This document shows, piece after piece, positions 48,570 to 60,210 of a stretch of DNA of 64,000 bases. Made by a program: the position numbers and the translations under genes. Within the stretch, counting starts at the first letter, position 1. The number at the start of each line of letters is the position of its first letter. The stretch is from Xenopus tropicalis (taxonomy: Eukaryota; Chordata; Amphibia; Anura; Pipidae), in the NCBI RefSeq assembly GCF_000004195.4, contig NC_030677.2, forward strand, positions 115,469,036-115,533,035, read 5' to 3'. Under the pieces are notes generated by a model. That model made no database searches. It had not been told where the DNA came from and saw only the letters and a list, made by a program, of their open reading frames with translations.

Positions 48570-50030
48570 GTAACCCCTATTCTGAAAAAACCCTCCCTTG
48601 ATCCCTCCAATCCTAGTAACCTCCGACCAATCTCTCTGCTCCCATTAATCTCCAAACTACTTGAGCGCCTAGTTTACAACTGACTGATGGTATTCCTCTT
48701 TGCCAATAACCTCCTGGATCCCCTACAATCTGGTTTTAGACAAAAACACTCCACCGAAACTGCTCTAACCCGACTAACAAATGACCTCCTATCGGCTAAA
48801 GCCAAAAAACACTACTTGCTACTAATACTTCTCAATCTCTCTGCTGCTTTTGACACTGTGGATCACCCTCTTCTCCTCCGGTCTCTCCGCTCTCTTGGCC
48901 TTCGTGACACTGCCTTATCCTGGTTTTCATCTTATCTCTCAGATCAATCCTTCAGTGCCTCTTACAATGGTGCATCGTCTTCTCCCCTGCCTCTTTCTGT
49001 CGGGGTTCCTCAAGGCTCTGTCCTGGGCCCCTTACTATTTTCTCTCTATACCTCCTCACTTGGCAAATTAATCAATTCTTTTGGCTTTCAGTACCACCTC
49101 TATGCTGAAGATACTCAGATCTATCTTTCCTCTCCTAATCTAACTCGTGTCTCTTTTTGCCTGTCCGCTATCTCCCCTTGGATGTCCAAACGTTACCTTA
49201 AATTAAACCTCTCTAAAACTGAATTGGTTCTCTTCCCCCCATCCAACGCCCACATTGTTCCCGAGGTATCTATAACGGTTAACAATTCTACCATCACCCC
49301 ATCTAACCAGGCCCGGTGCCTTGGGGTTATCCTTGATTCTGCCCTGTCCTTCACTCCACTTATCAAATCATGTCACTTTCACTTAAGAAATAATACGATC
49401 ATTTATCACCCAAGATGCTGCCAAAATTCTTATTCTCTCTCTTATAATATATCGCCTGGACTACTGTAACTCCCTATTAATTGGCCTTCCCCTCCAAAGA
49501 CTGTCCCCTCTCCAGTCCATAATGAATACTGCTGCCCAGCTCATACACCTCTCCAACCGCTCCTCCTCTGCCGTGTCACTCTGCCAATCCCTGCACTGGC
49601 TTCCCCTACCATCCAGGATAAAATTCAAACTTCTGACTCTCACATTCAAAGCAGTTCATAACTCTGCCCCACCCTACATCTCTGAACTCATCTCTAGGTA
49701 CCATCCAACCCGCTTGTTACGCTCCTCTACTGACCTGCTCCTCAACTCCGCTCTCATTCCCTCCTCACATGCTCACATTCAAGACACTGCAAGGGCTGCC
49801 CCCTTTCTCTGGAATTCGCTCCCACAAACTATCAGACTTTCTCCCAATCTCTCTGCCTTCAAGAGATCTCTAAAGACGCATTTATTTAGAGAAGCTTACC
49901 CTAATCTAGTTTATCATAACCTCAGTGTGCTGCTAAAAGCAATACCCTGTGCCACACCTCTCACAACTCTGGTCATGCCCATTCCCACACCTTGTGTCTC
50001 AACCCTTTCTCCTTGTAGATTGTAAGCTAT
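48570..50030 (+). pseudogene. L2/CR1-group LINE, reverse transcriptase remnant, 5'-truncated
   Basis: The reading begins in RT motif 1 (TPILKKPSLDPSNPSNLRPI, SLLPLISKLLERLVYN), meets an in-frame TGA at 48681-48683, and continues from 48687: [33 protein letters not shown] (motif A), [20 protein letters not shown] (motif B), [14 protein letters not shown] (motif C), [27 protein letters not shown] +1 shift near 49390-49402 moves the frame to [32 protein letters not shown], then the C-terminal SLHWLPLPSRIKFKL, FLWNSLPQTIRLSPNLSAFK, ending at 50025. Motif C has YAED instead of YADD, so the first catalytic Asp is lost. The endonuclease domain is absent. CR1/L2-group is certain; the exact clade is inferred. 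Confidence 0.9.
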
Positions 50031-51227
50031 ATAGCCATATGGTATGTCTATAAATTTCCAGTATAAATGAATATTCATATGCTAGTTATCGTTTTTATAA
50101 ATATGATCATATTAGCTACAAATCAAATAAATATCTATTTAAATTTGTACGGTCTGATGATTTTAAAGCAAATGAATCAGATATGAAATACAACCAGAAA
50201 GCCTCACACAAGCACAAGAGAACTAAGGAGTCAGCACAGAACTAAAATAAGATTGTATTTCAAGAACCTGTGGGAAGAGAATGTAAGCAATATTATGAGC
50301 TAAAGGCAGCTACACAGAAGATAGATTTAAGAATGATGTCTCCAGTTAAAAAGAGAAGTGAAATCAAATAAAAGATAATAGTGTTTGGGAAGTAAAAGGC
50401 TTTTGTGGGAGAAAAACTGTACATTTATACATTCAGCAAACTTACTTTACTTTTAGTTCATATAAAACAGTTTGTTGTTCAACACAGCTAGTTTTGCCAT
50501 CTAGCCAATATTTTAACAGCTTGGGTGGCAGATATGATGCTTGATGCCAATGCTATTAAAAGGGAGAAATATTAAGAACAGAGATGTATTTATTTTCTGT
50601 GCTGGATAATCATGGAACTATGGCTGAATGGCCAATATAATAGTGGTTTAATTTATCTAAAAGCCTTTTATGCTATGGGGGCAGTGAACAAATGTTGGGC
50701 AGGACAAGGAAAGCTTAATTGGCTGGGGGTGCCAATATGTTAGACACCAGTGTATTAAATAGCTAGCTTCTTTCCACTGGACTACTGCTTTTGTTCAGGA
50801 ACATTTGCACCAGTCTGAGGATCATATAACATATGAAATGCCTTGCTGCCACAGTATTTGCCAAGGCTCCCTTGCATTTTTTCGGGATTGTAGAGCTTTA
50901 ATGTCAGGCTGTAGTAAATATTACCTATTTTTGTGCACAAGTCTAGATGGCCACAAAGGAGTCTTGGGAAAGATGGCGGCATGGATGGCGGCAACAGGAT
51001 CACCAGTCCAGGGAAAAGGTTAATGATCTAAGGCACAGAGGGTGTTCAACATATTGGCAGTGTATCAACCAGGGGGTGGTCAGTATTTTGACAGAGTATC
51101 AGCCTTGGCTTGAACCAAAAGGACCGATAAATCAGCATCTTTAAGCACCATTTTTCAGAGTGCATCAGATTGACTACACAACTACCTCACATCACTGGCA
51201 TAGTTTTTGCCACTGTATCACTATATT
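50031..51227. other. Unassigned DNA
   Basis: About 50715-51080 has GGGGGTGCCAATATGTTAG and CAACATATTGGCAG, recalling the interior of the T2-like elements at 37.9 and 31.7 kb, so an old MITE is probable. AAGATGGCGGCATGGATGGCGG at about 50971 is a short GGC repeat. No gene. Confidence 0.38.
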
Positions 51228-51257
51228 ACATATTATATATATATATATATATATATA
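51228..51257. repeat. (AT)n microsatellite
   Basis: A roughly 26-base AT run with a short TA flank. No PLE sequence abuts it, unlike the tracts at 16.05 and 60.14 kb. Confidence 0.88.
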
Positions 51258-51399
51258 GTATTAGATTTTATAGGGCACATTGCACCTAAAGGTCATTGCA
51301 CCTAAAGGTCATTGCACTCCCAAGTTACCACCATGAATACATTGCTGCTTACTATGTTGCATTTATAAGGGTTAGGGGGGGTATGTAGGCTTACCCCCT
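51258..51399. other. Short spacer
   Basis: A tandem pair of the 17-mer GCACCTAAAGGTCATT occurs at 51283-51316. Otherwise nothing. Confidence 0.4.
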
Positions 51400-52055
51400 C
51401 CCATTCCCATTCCTACCCACTAATTTGCACTACCCTCTAACAGTGATAATGGCAGGACTGCCTTGCAGTTTATGTGGAAGGACCTTCTGCTAAATAAAGA
51501 ATAAGAAAGATTTTTATATGATCCCCTTATATATTTATACATAGTTATCATATCACCCTTAAGCACCTCTTCTCTAGCATAAACAACCCCAGCTTGGACA
51601 GTCTTTCATAACTGAGACATTCTCAGCCCTTTACCAGCTTAGTTGCCCTTCTCTGCACCCTCTCTAACTCAACAATATCCTGTTTCAGCAATGAAGGCCA
51701 CAACAGCACCGCATATTCTAGATGGGGCCTTACCAGCGCTCTGTAAAGGGGAAGAATAACATCCATCTCCCCTGAATCTATGCCCCTTTTAATACAGCTC
51801 AAAACCTTGTTTGCCCTTGCAGCTGCTGCCTGGCATTGCTTGCTACAGCCAAGTTTATTATCTACAAGGGCTACAAGGTCTTTCTCCATTATGGATTTGC
51901 CTAGTACAGTCCCATTCAAGGTATTAGTGGCTGCATATTTTTATATCCCAGGTACATGACCTCACATTTCTGAATAATGAATCTCGTTTGCCACTTAGCC
52001 GCCCAAGATTGTCAGTTTGTCACAATCCTGCTGCAATTGCCCTTGGGGTTACAGG
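51400..52055 (-). pseudogene. CR1-type LINE remnant, RT C-terminal half
   Basis: Minus strand: decayed LQQDCDKLTILGG with stops, then an open 98-codon run (51919-51623) LNGTVLGKSIMEKDLVALVD, AAAARANKVLSCIKRGIDSG, DVILPLYRALVRPHLEYA, ELERVQRRATKLVKG, continuing with stops to DMITMYKYIRGSYKN near 51510. This is the CR1 ORF2 segment after the palm domain. MYKYIRG overlaps the start of the 25768-26200 fragment (LYKYIRG), so both come from the same or related families. At least four stops are present. Not functional. Confidence 0.85.
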
Positions 52056-52164
52056 AATTATGCTGGAATTCTAGAGATCAAAGTTCAACAATAATTAGTT
52101 CTTTGGCATACCACTTACATAACTCCATAGGGTGCATTCAATTTCTTGGTTGCTTCCAAGCCAA
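52056..52164. other. Short unassigned spacer
   Basis: Nothing recognised. Confidence 0.35.
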
Positions 52165-52345
52165 ATCCATAACCCTCCATACAAGGAAAAAGCACACCAG
52201 CATACCGGCAACACCGGCAAAAAGCTTTTGGCGAATACCCCATTCTTCAGGTGGGGTATTCCCCAAAAGCTTGTTCCACATCTTTCTGCAATAAATGTGT
52301 TAAAGACATTAGCCAGTATGCTGGAGTGTTTTTCCTTGTATGGAA
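52165..52345. mobile_element. Head-to-head pair of PLE-like tails with hammerhead-like hairpin
   Basis: The minus strand of 52170-52257 reads CCTGAAGAATGGGGTATTCG, CCAAAAGCTTTTTGCC, GGTATGCTGGTGTGC, TTTTTCCTTGTATGGA. The plus strand from 52253 reads GGGGTATTCCCCAAAAGCTT, then 35 extra bases, then CCAGTATGCTGGAGTG and TTTTTCCTTGTATGGA. So two copies of one tail diverge from a common point at the hairpin. CUGAAGA (minus, 52244-52250) followed by a hairpin and AAAAG resembles the hammerhead plan with G12 mutated and a helix II mismatch. PLE origin is inferred from that motif; another repeat is possible. Confidence 0.5.
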
Positions 52346-53085
52346 TTCTAGCGATAACACTGCCAGTTGGTGGTAAAAAACATTGCAATTTGCATTTAGA
52401 AATTAAACTTGAGTTCATAAATGATTTTTACAGTGCATCAAAGAAACAAATACCCTAAATATGATAATAAATATTCACAATGTTGCATATATTTGTCAAC
52501 TATTTGCAATTAACTTCTTAATTTCAGTAAGCAGAGTATAGTACCTTGATTTATTTTTTCAAAATAACTGGAAAATCTCCCCAAACTTTCTAGGCCATTT
52601 CCTAGAAAGAACTGTAAAATGTCCCTTCCCCCAACACAGATGTCTGTGTAACAAGCTGCAGCTCTCACCAAAAAGGGAGGTATTGATGACATGGAACAGT
52701 CCAGGAAAGGAAAATCACAGTAAGTATTACACAATTTTCACTTTTCCTGTCTTCCATGTCATCCAAAACTACATGATATGCCAAAGCCATAAAATAGGGA
52801 AGGGAACAAAAGCACTGCTAAGTTAATAATACAGCCAGAAGGGAATGAAAAATCTAAAAAGATTAATGATGCTATTCCTTATATTCTTAAACAACTACTT
52901 TGGTCCCTGTGGCTGCTGGTTACCCCTGCCTCCTCCTACACACAAGCAGAACAACTGCCCTCTGACTAAAATGCCACAGTACATGAGCATAGCAAGGACC
53001 CCAGACTGCCAGATCCACTGGGGAAGAACTATCTCTGCAAAGTGTTATGCAACATATCTCATCTAAATAAAAGGTAATACACATT
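52346..53085. other. Unassigned DNA
   Basis: Nothing recognisable in six frames. Confidence 0.4.
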
Positions 53086-53232
53086 AAATAAACCCAAAAA
53101 GGATTGTTTTGCCTCCAATAAGGATTAATTATATCATTAGTTGGTATCAAGTACAAGGTCAAAATTTGACTTATTTGGTTAAAATGGAGTCTATAGGAGA
53201 TGACCTTCCAATAACTTGGAGTTTTCTAAATA

Positions 53233-54037
53233 CCGTATTTTCCGGCATACAAGACGACTGGGCGTATAAGACGACCCCCAACTTTTGCAGTTAAAATATC
53301 CTCAATCTCCCCCCCGCAGCGTCCTAAAGCTCGTCCTCCCCAACATCATCCAGCTCCCCTAGCGTCCTCCCCAACATCATCCAGCTCCTCTAGCATCCTC
53401 CCCAACATCATCCAGCTCCCCCTAGCGTCCTCCCCAACATGCTACAGCTCCCCCCAACATCCTCCCCCACATACTTCATCTCCCCCCAACATCCTCCCCC
53501 ACATACTTCAGCTCCCCCACATCCTCCCCCACATACTTCAGCTCCCCCAAGTGTCCTCCACCACCCCTGCTGCGTCCGGCTGTTTTCTCCGGCTGCTTCA
53601 TCCGGCTTTAAAGGAACGGCTTTATCCACCACCCCTCCCGCTCGCCTGCTGCTTCCTCTGGCTGCTTAGGTTGCGCCCCGTGCACGCTGACGTGACGCGT
53701 ATGCACAGGGCGCAACCAATAAAATTAACCGCTGACCCCTTTAAAGCGTTACAGGCTCATTGGTGGTCAGCGGTTAATTTTATTGGTTGCGCCCTGTGCA
53801 TACGCGTCACATCAGCGCGCACGGGGCGCAACCTAAGCAGCCGGAGGAAGCAGCAGGCGAGTGGGAGGGGTGGTGGATAAAGCTGTTCCTTTAAAGCAGG
53901 ATGAATCAGGCGAGCGGGAGGGGTGGTGGAGGACGCTGGGGGGCCCTGCAAGCAAGTACCCGGCGTATAAGACGACCCCCGACTTTAACCCAGATTTTTC
54001 TGGGTTAAAAAGTCGTCTTATACGCCGGAAAATACGG
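53233..54037. mobile_element. 805-bp TA-flanked DNA transposon derivative (Tc1/mariner-like target), nested
   Basis: TA at 53231-53232 and 54038-54039 flanks inverted ends CCGTATTTTCCGGCATACAA and its counterpart TTATACGCCGGAAAATACGG (two mismatches over 27). A TA duplication suggests a Tc1/mariner-type target, inferred from the duplication alone. Inside lie a tandem array (53332-53560) and a long hairpin: 53600-53738 mirrors 53765-53905 (GCGCCCCGTGCACGCTGACG against CATCAGCGCGCACGGGGCGC). No transposase. The Pro/Ser-rich frames (76 and 109 codons) arise from the array and hairpin. Confidence 0.85.
53332..53560. repeat. About seven-copy 31-bp minisatellite inside the nested transposon
   Basis: The unit is approximately GTCCTCCCCAACATCATC plus CAGCTCCCCTAGC, seven imperfect copies with a gradual change of CATCATCCAG to CATACTTCAG. 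It is strongly C-rich on the plus strand. Confidence 0.82.
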
Positions 54038-54072
54038 TAACTGGTTTCTGGATAACGGATCCCATACCTGTA

Positions 54073-55458
54073 ACAATAATTTTCTCAAATGGGAAATCTG
54101 AAACATTACGTGAATTAAATTTTGTGTCTGCTGGCAATGACATTCTGGTCTCTCACTCACAAGAGATGCAAACAGCAACTTCCCATGAGGAACACACTCA
54201 CTAACAGAAGGCCTCAACCTAAACAGCCCTTACAGAGAGTAAAACTAATGGAAATCCTGGCCACATAAACTCCCCTAAAGACTGACATACCATGACACCA
54301 ACTATTTAGCCACATAGCAAAACATTCCTGCCCCAATAAAGTCTTTCACAGAAATATACATACTAACAGTATTCTTTGGAAACTTAAAAATAGACACTTA
54401 CTGGTATGGGCTCCTTTGAAAGAAATACCCACAAAATGCCTACTTAACCTTTTTTCTGCAGAAAGGAAACCCCAGAGAGAATTCTGTGTGAATAAGATAG
54501 CCATAGATACACTTACAAAACAGACTATCACAAAATGACATACATGTGTGATCTCACAGGAAGTCCTGCACATTAGCCAAACTCTAACAGTCATAACTAC
54601 AGGGAAATCTCCCCAAAAGACAACTGCCAAGCCAAACCTTGCATAACATTCTTACTAAACATGAAGGCATATAATCATCTTACAAAGGTATAAAAATTGA
54701 GGTAAAAAAAATATCTCTACCTGGACAGACCATAAAACTAGGGATATTTCAAAGACAACTTTCTAAAAAGGGTGCATTTCAAAGACAGACAGTACAGCTA
54801 TCAGTTACATTAATAAAAACCACAAGAGAGTTCTTTGCCAAAAGGGAAACAGCATTCTTTTAACAAAAAGAGAGCAGCAGACTAAAGGTGGCCATAAACT
54901 TTAAGATGTGCTTTATTGGCGAGGTTGCCACAGATATGCCTACCTAAGACGGGCAATATCAGATTAATCCTATTGAATTACAACAGTAATAGGACCTGTC
55001 AGAGCAAGGACCGTATCAGTTATCAGTGAGCCCATGTGGTCCATGATTCGATGGCAAACCTGCCCTTATCTACATTTGGCCAATTTTAGGCCAGATATCA
55101 GCCTGGTAAGGCCATTTTGGGACTGTTTTTCTCATAGAAAGAGACCAAACAAAATCCACTTCACTGAGAAACATATCACTTACACATAAACTCATACTAG
55201 CATGTGTAAAACACTCAAATCCACTTGTTTCAAGGTGATGCTCCAAACTAAACATGCTGAAATTCTGGGGAAAACCAGTTGATCATGAACCCTAAACATT
55301 TGCTGCTGATACTGAGGCACAGAAAACTGGACTAGAGAACATATAGGAGAAAACTTTAACAAAATTGCATACTCACAAAAAGGAGTGCCACCCAAGCTGT
55401 CTAACATAAACCCTGTATACTGAAAAGAGCGGAATATGCAATTCCACCTAATCGTCTC
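54073..55458. other. Unassigned DNA with a possible GGTGGCCATA MITE end
   Basis: CTAAAGGTGGCCATAAAC at about 54883 resembles the left end of the TTAA/GGCCATACACG family; the matching right end is not visible. Frames to 94 codons have no domain. Confidence 0.35.
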
Positions 55459-55605
55459 TTAAGCTGGCCATACACGCACCGATAATATAGTATGAAACCT
55501 CGTTTCGTACGATATTCGGTGCGTGTATGGCAAGTCGGTGAGTCGACCGATATCGCAGGAGTCTGCTGATATCGGACGACTCACCGATCGGGCCGGTTAA
55601 AGCCG
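55459..55605 (+). mobile_element. TTAA MITE with GGCCATACACG terminus, 3'-truncated
   Basis: TTAAGCTGGCCATACACGCA (TTAA at 55459-55462) is followed by an inner palindrome: GCACCGATAATAT and ATATTCGGTGCGTGTATGG, then GTCGGTGAGTCG against CGACTCACCGA. Same family as 26316-26595; the right half is missing. Confidence 0.72.
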
Positions 55606-56579
55606 ACAGCATCAATAGGCATATTGCACTTGTGCCTAAAGAATCACAAATGGATGTCATTTTGATGTTATGGGCTGGAAATCAGCACAATCACATTCGA
55701 TTTGTGTTAAAGCTCAAAGGTGTATTTTTTGACCCATTGCATCTCCATTGCAAACCAATGCGTGACACAATTGCATCAGGGGCATCTTTCCCTCATGGAT
55801 GTAATTAGGCTGGATACAATGTAAGAAAAATAACATGGCAACTTTCATTCAAAATTGTACATTGCACACTGCACTTGTAAATGAGCCCTTTATCAGCTGA
55901 TAAAAACAAATCAAATCTGTAAAATCTGGAAGAGTACAAACAGTGCCAAACCCCTTACACAAGAAAAACAAACTAGAAAGAAAATTGCATTAAGATGACT
56001 GTGACTACAAAGATAATCCTTGATAATCCATGATCTGGATCAGATACTTCTCTAATCCACTTAAAATATAAGTGCAGAGACATCGCCATGCTATGAAACT
56101 TTCCCCTAATTTAAATGATTCACATATGCCAAGAACTGCCAAAACTCTAATATATACACACTGCCTCTGTTTCCCCATAAGGTGAGATGATTCACTCACC
56201 TTAGAAAGAAACATCAGAAATTGATTTGGTTTTAAACTGTATTTTTCCTCCATAGTCATGTTAGTATTCTTAAAAGGTCCAATGTAGAGTCTCTAGCTTG
56301 TAACTGAAGTAGTAAGATCCCCAACCTTGGCCTCCTCTGGTAGTGTATTCATTCTTTGCAGGGGGGCAGTGTTTCATCCATGTGTAGGTATCAATCTCAT
56401 TTTAACCACTTCACAAGAAAAAGATGGCAGACCTGGGAGGGTTGCATGGCATACAACTTGTGATATTGACTCCAGGCTCCTACCTAATAGGTAAAGGTTG
56501 GTTATCTGTAGTGACCTTTTCAATATATTTTGTCTCCTTACTTTGTCAGCAATAGGCTTTCTTACTAAAAATTAATATC
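55606..56579. other. Unassigned DNA
   Basis: Nothing firmly recognised; TTGCATCAGGGGC and GTACATTGCACACTGCACTT recall the 18.5/21.9 kb repeat, weakly. Confidence 0.35.
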
Positions 56580-56926
56580 TTAAGGTGGCTGTATATGTTA
56601 AGATTCTTCTCCCAATTTCAGTGCGATCAAACAAATCTGTCAAAGTATTGTAAGGTTAGTTGGCACAGAACAATCACACATCTACCAATTTTTCATCTGA
56701 CATCGGTCAGTAAATCGATCGGCAAGGTTTGAAAATTTTTGTTGTTAGCAATAAAATTTGCTCATTGTACAATTATTTGCAGGACTAAGCATGTAGCTTT
56801 CCCAGCTTTAACTAGATGATATCGCTTGAAATGATCCTTTTAGATGATGGACAAATCATATTTTTAAAGATCACTTACGATAACTAAAAGATATTTTAAA
56901 AATCGTAACGTGTATGACCAGCTTAA
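56580..56926. mobile_element. TTAA-flanked MITE (GGTGGC/GACCAGC termini), complete
   Basis: TTAAGGTGGCTGTATATGTTA at the left and AACGTGTATGACCAGCTTAA at the right, with TTAA at 56580-56583 and 56923-56926. The termini match at most positions. It is a diverged but complete member of the GGCCATACACG family, about 347 bp. Confidence 0.75.
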
Positions 56927-57344
56927 CACTATACTTACAGGCATCAAACCTTATACCCAGGGCCCTTTTAATAAATGGACAAATGGGGCAATTCCCCAGG
57001 GCCCACCAGGACTGGGGGCTCAGCATCTGACTTTTATGTGCTACAACTTTTGACTGAACCATCCGAAAAATGGCAGACCCCTCATTTCAATTAGCTGAAT
57101 GGGCTTGTTTTACTTTCTATTCAAACAAATGTTCCTTAAGGATATATTTTTAATAACAGCTGGTATTTGTGATTACAGTTTATCTTTTGCCACTCCTGGT
57201 ACAGGCTGGCACATCTGGACCTCGTGTCTATTTCAGTAAGCACAGACTTTTTTTTCTGTATTTCCAGTCGTTCTGTACTCATGATCCCCTGCTTGAGGGT
57301 AATACTATAAGAAATTTATTGGAGTTGTAGGGCCCCATCAATGA
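56927..57344. other. Unassigned DNA
   Basis: CAGGGCCCTTTTAATAAATG and GGGGCAATTCCCCAGGGCCC at 56957-57000 look like a repeat start. No gene. Confidence 0.35.
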
Positions 57345-57345
57345 G

Positions 57346-57555
57346 ATCTTTGCCCACTGGTAACCTAAAGCCCCCTCACTCCTCTTCCTCAAATAGATAG
57401 CTGGCCTCTTGTCGCCCCCACACCTTCAATAACCACTGCGTATTTATTTGATCTTTGCCCACTGGTAACCTAAAGCCCCCTCACTCCTCTTCCTCAAATA
57501 GATAGCTGGCCTCTTGTCGCCCCCACGCCTTCAATAACCACTTCGTATTTATTTG
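57346..57555 (+). repeat. 105-bp tandem duplication
   Basis: 57346-57450 and 57451-57555 are head-to-tail copies starting ATCTTTGCCCACTGG and ending CGTATTTATTTG. Two differences are visible (CCCACACC against CCCACGCC, CACTGCG against CACTTCG). Confidence 0.93.
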
Positions 57556-57615
57556 AGTTTTAAATGCAAATCTTTGCTGTGATTATAATGTCCACTACTT
57601 CAGCTGGGAAACTTT

Positions 57616-57705
57616 TTCTTAATGCAGGAATGGGACTTATTATGCAGAATGCACGGGATTTGGATTCTAATTTGGATCTTCATATTTTAAGTCTACTACT
57701 TGGCA
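57616..57705 (+). mobile_element. ACAGGTATG/CATACCTGT MITE, 5' fragment
   Basis: AATGGGACTTATTATGCAGA, ATGCACGGGATTTGGATTCT, AATTTGGATCTTCATATTTT and AAGTCTACT match the 5' quarter of the 36.9 kb copy. Confidence 0.65.
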
Positions 57706-60130
57706 CATAAGGATTTTTAAACAGTGCTTTATTAATACCTAGTGCTACCCTAGGCACCCCGCCTTGGGGTTCAAGAGTAATTAAAGCCTAAAAACCTTGG
57801 GGTAAGCGACACTCAGCTTTTGGCACTAAATTGAAAGCAAAGCATAATGTCAGGAGGTGCAGCTATCTGTGTCCTTACAACCTACCTTTGGGCCCTGTTT
57901 TTAGATCAGATTAGTAAATTGCCATTTCAATGTTCAAAATGGGGAAAATGTTGTCATGAACAAAACTTTCCACAATCTCAGTCGCTCTTGTGAGACCAGT
58001 GACCTCCACCCTTTGTAAATGATCCGTTTGGAATGTCAGCTAGCCAGTTTGGTTTGGGACAGAGAACAATGTAGATATTTATATATAAAATACTTGATAA
58101 CATCTTTTCTTCCTGCATGTACTTCCCTATAACCTTTTTTGAAATGTCTGAATACTGGCTGATTTTAAGATGACAGATTGTTATAACAGAAATGTATACA
58201 TATAAAAAACCAACATTTTACCAACATGCTATTTTTTTCATCATTTAAGGACTTCACTTTTAGGGAGAACCCTAAAATTATCTGTATTTTTGTAGAATAA
58301 TTACAGTTATGCGTTTTACCATACTAATTGATCCTGTAACAGCATTCTTAATTACCTTATTTCTTAATTATTAAGAATCAACTTTTGGTATTTCAAAGTA
58401 TGAACCTCATTATGAATTGTGAAAGATGAACAAAATGTTAGAATTTGGTAAAACAATAGTTTGTAGTAATCTTTGGGTTTCAATGAAAGTTTATTTTGTT
58501 ATGTGAAATTGCTGTTTTGGAGGAAGTAAGTAATGCTGTACTGGTTTATATCTACTTCTTTAGAGTAACATAATATGTGATATATATGCTAATATTTTCT
58601 ATAGCTGATTAGAAACATTATATGGGGTTATGTAATTAAAGGCACTAAGTTTGCCAGAGTGCAAAAACCCAAAATCAGCAGGAAGCATTTCCTAGTCACC
58701 TGTTTACAAGTAAACACCTTATTGGTTGCTATGAGTTCCTGCACCTGGGCAAACTTAGAGCTTTTTATTACATATGGGGGTATCTGTTTTGGCAAGCATT
58801 GTGAATCTGCACAGATCGTTATTTTAGGTGCTCTTTTACTGCAACCTTTTTCCTAGTTAAATATGCTACTAAAAGTTGTTGCACAGAATATAACTGTTTA
58901 TCAGCAATAATTTGTAAATAAAGCACCATCTAAAGAAGGCATAAAATGTATTCACTTGGAATATCTCTACAGGACATCTGTTGTCCTGGAATATGTTGTG
59001 AAATGTGACTTAAGAGAATTTGAGATATTCATATTTTTTGTCTATAATCTATTATAAATGGATTTGTAAGCATCAGTGGTATCCATTTTTTGAACTTTTT
59101 TTTGTACATTTTGCATATTAGACAAGATATGGCAATGTAAGGAAGAAAAGAAAAAAAACGTACATCCAACCTGGAGCCCTAAATGACATCAAATTTCTTA
59201 GGGCAGCCTCATGCCAAATATATCAGTTTCTGACAGGATGTAGTCATTTACCAGTTTTTCCCTACTCTGTTTTGTATAACAATAAGCTATAGATAAGATT
59301 TGTAAGTGTAACTAGAGCAACCAGAAGGTACAGAGGTTACAACTGCTGGGGTCCCTGTGGCACATTAAAACAATATGGAGTCTCAGTCACCCAAAATGTA
59401 ACACAACTAGACAGCCCTGCAAGTTTCTGATGGCTGCCTTGAGTCCCTAAGCTTGCTGCATTTCATTTTCTATGTATTTTACTAGAGGTGGGCTAAATTA
59501 CAATCATCCCTTGCCAGTTTTCTTTTCCTTGAACTGTGGCTCACAGGCCAGATTTGAGCATCCAAGGATTTTTTACAGTCCTGCTGCATTTGCTTCTAAG
59601 TATAACATCATCACATGATGATGGTATTGTACCTAAGCTATTACATTCTGTATAGGAAAAGTTGGACAGCATTGCTCTAATACAGTAGATGTTTTTTTCC
59701 AAAAGCTAAGCAAGAATTCAGCCACGTTTTAGATAATTTTACCATCCACAAGGCCACTTTGACTTTGAATTACTAAGCATGAAACAACCACCATGCTGAA
59801 ATAAGGGTATTTTTTACTTATTAGCATGTATTTTATATTTTTATATTGATTAAAAAACAATATTTCTTATATATTGTTATCAAACAAACCCTTTAAATTC
59901 TCACTGTCACATATTAATGATCTGCAGCTGTGTTTTAACCTACAATGCGCATAATGCCATATTTATCCTATAATTTGATAACTTTCAGTCACCAGTTGAT
60001 AAGTTTCAGATACCAGTGGGGGAGCCACACTACTGCTAATTCAGTATCCCTTTAAATACTTTATATTCTACAATATCTATGTGTACTATTTGTTTTTGAA
60101 ATGTTTGTATATTTTTGTAAAATTTTGTTT

Positions 60131-60136
<6 letters not shown>
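57706..60136. other. Unassigned AT-rich DNA
   Basis: No gene, RNA or transposon end was recognised in 2.4 kb. The longest frames are about 65 codons. Confidence 0.42.

Positions 60137-60204
<68 letters not shown>
60137..60204. repeat. (AT)n microsatellite abutting the PLE 3' end
   Basis: A nearly uninterrupted 68-base TA tract with a single TT break near 60172. The PLE begins within a few bases of its right edge, as at 16.09 kb. Confidence 0.93.

Positions 60205-60210
<6 letters not shown>

Larger units (their letters stand above)
53086..54072 (+). mobile_element. ACAGGTATG/CATACCTGT MITE, 5'-truncated, split by a nested element
   Basis: Left part 53086-53232 (AATAAACCCAAAAAGGATTG, CTCCAATAAGGATTAATTAT, AATGGAGTCTATAGGAGATG) and right part 54038-54072 (ACTGGTTTCTGGATAACGGA, TCCCATACCTGTA) rejoin to the normal family 3' end after removal of 53233-54037 and one TA. 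Confidence 0.82.

Noticed and set aside
48687..49469. 260-codon reverse transcriptase as an intact gene
   Set aside because: In-frame stop upstream, frameshift downstream and YAED in the catalytic motif show a dead LINE copy.
53332..53560. CRISPR-like array
   Set aside because: Units are contiguous 31-bp tandem repeats without unique spacers, in vertebrate DNA.
53439..53951. Pro/Ser-rich protein and GC-rich region as a possible gene with CpG island
   Set aside because: The sequence is a minisatellite plus hairpin inside a TA-flanked transposon; the frames have no domain.
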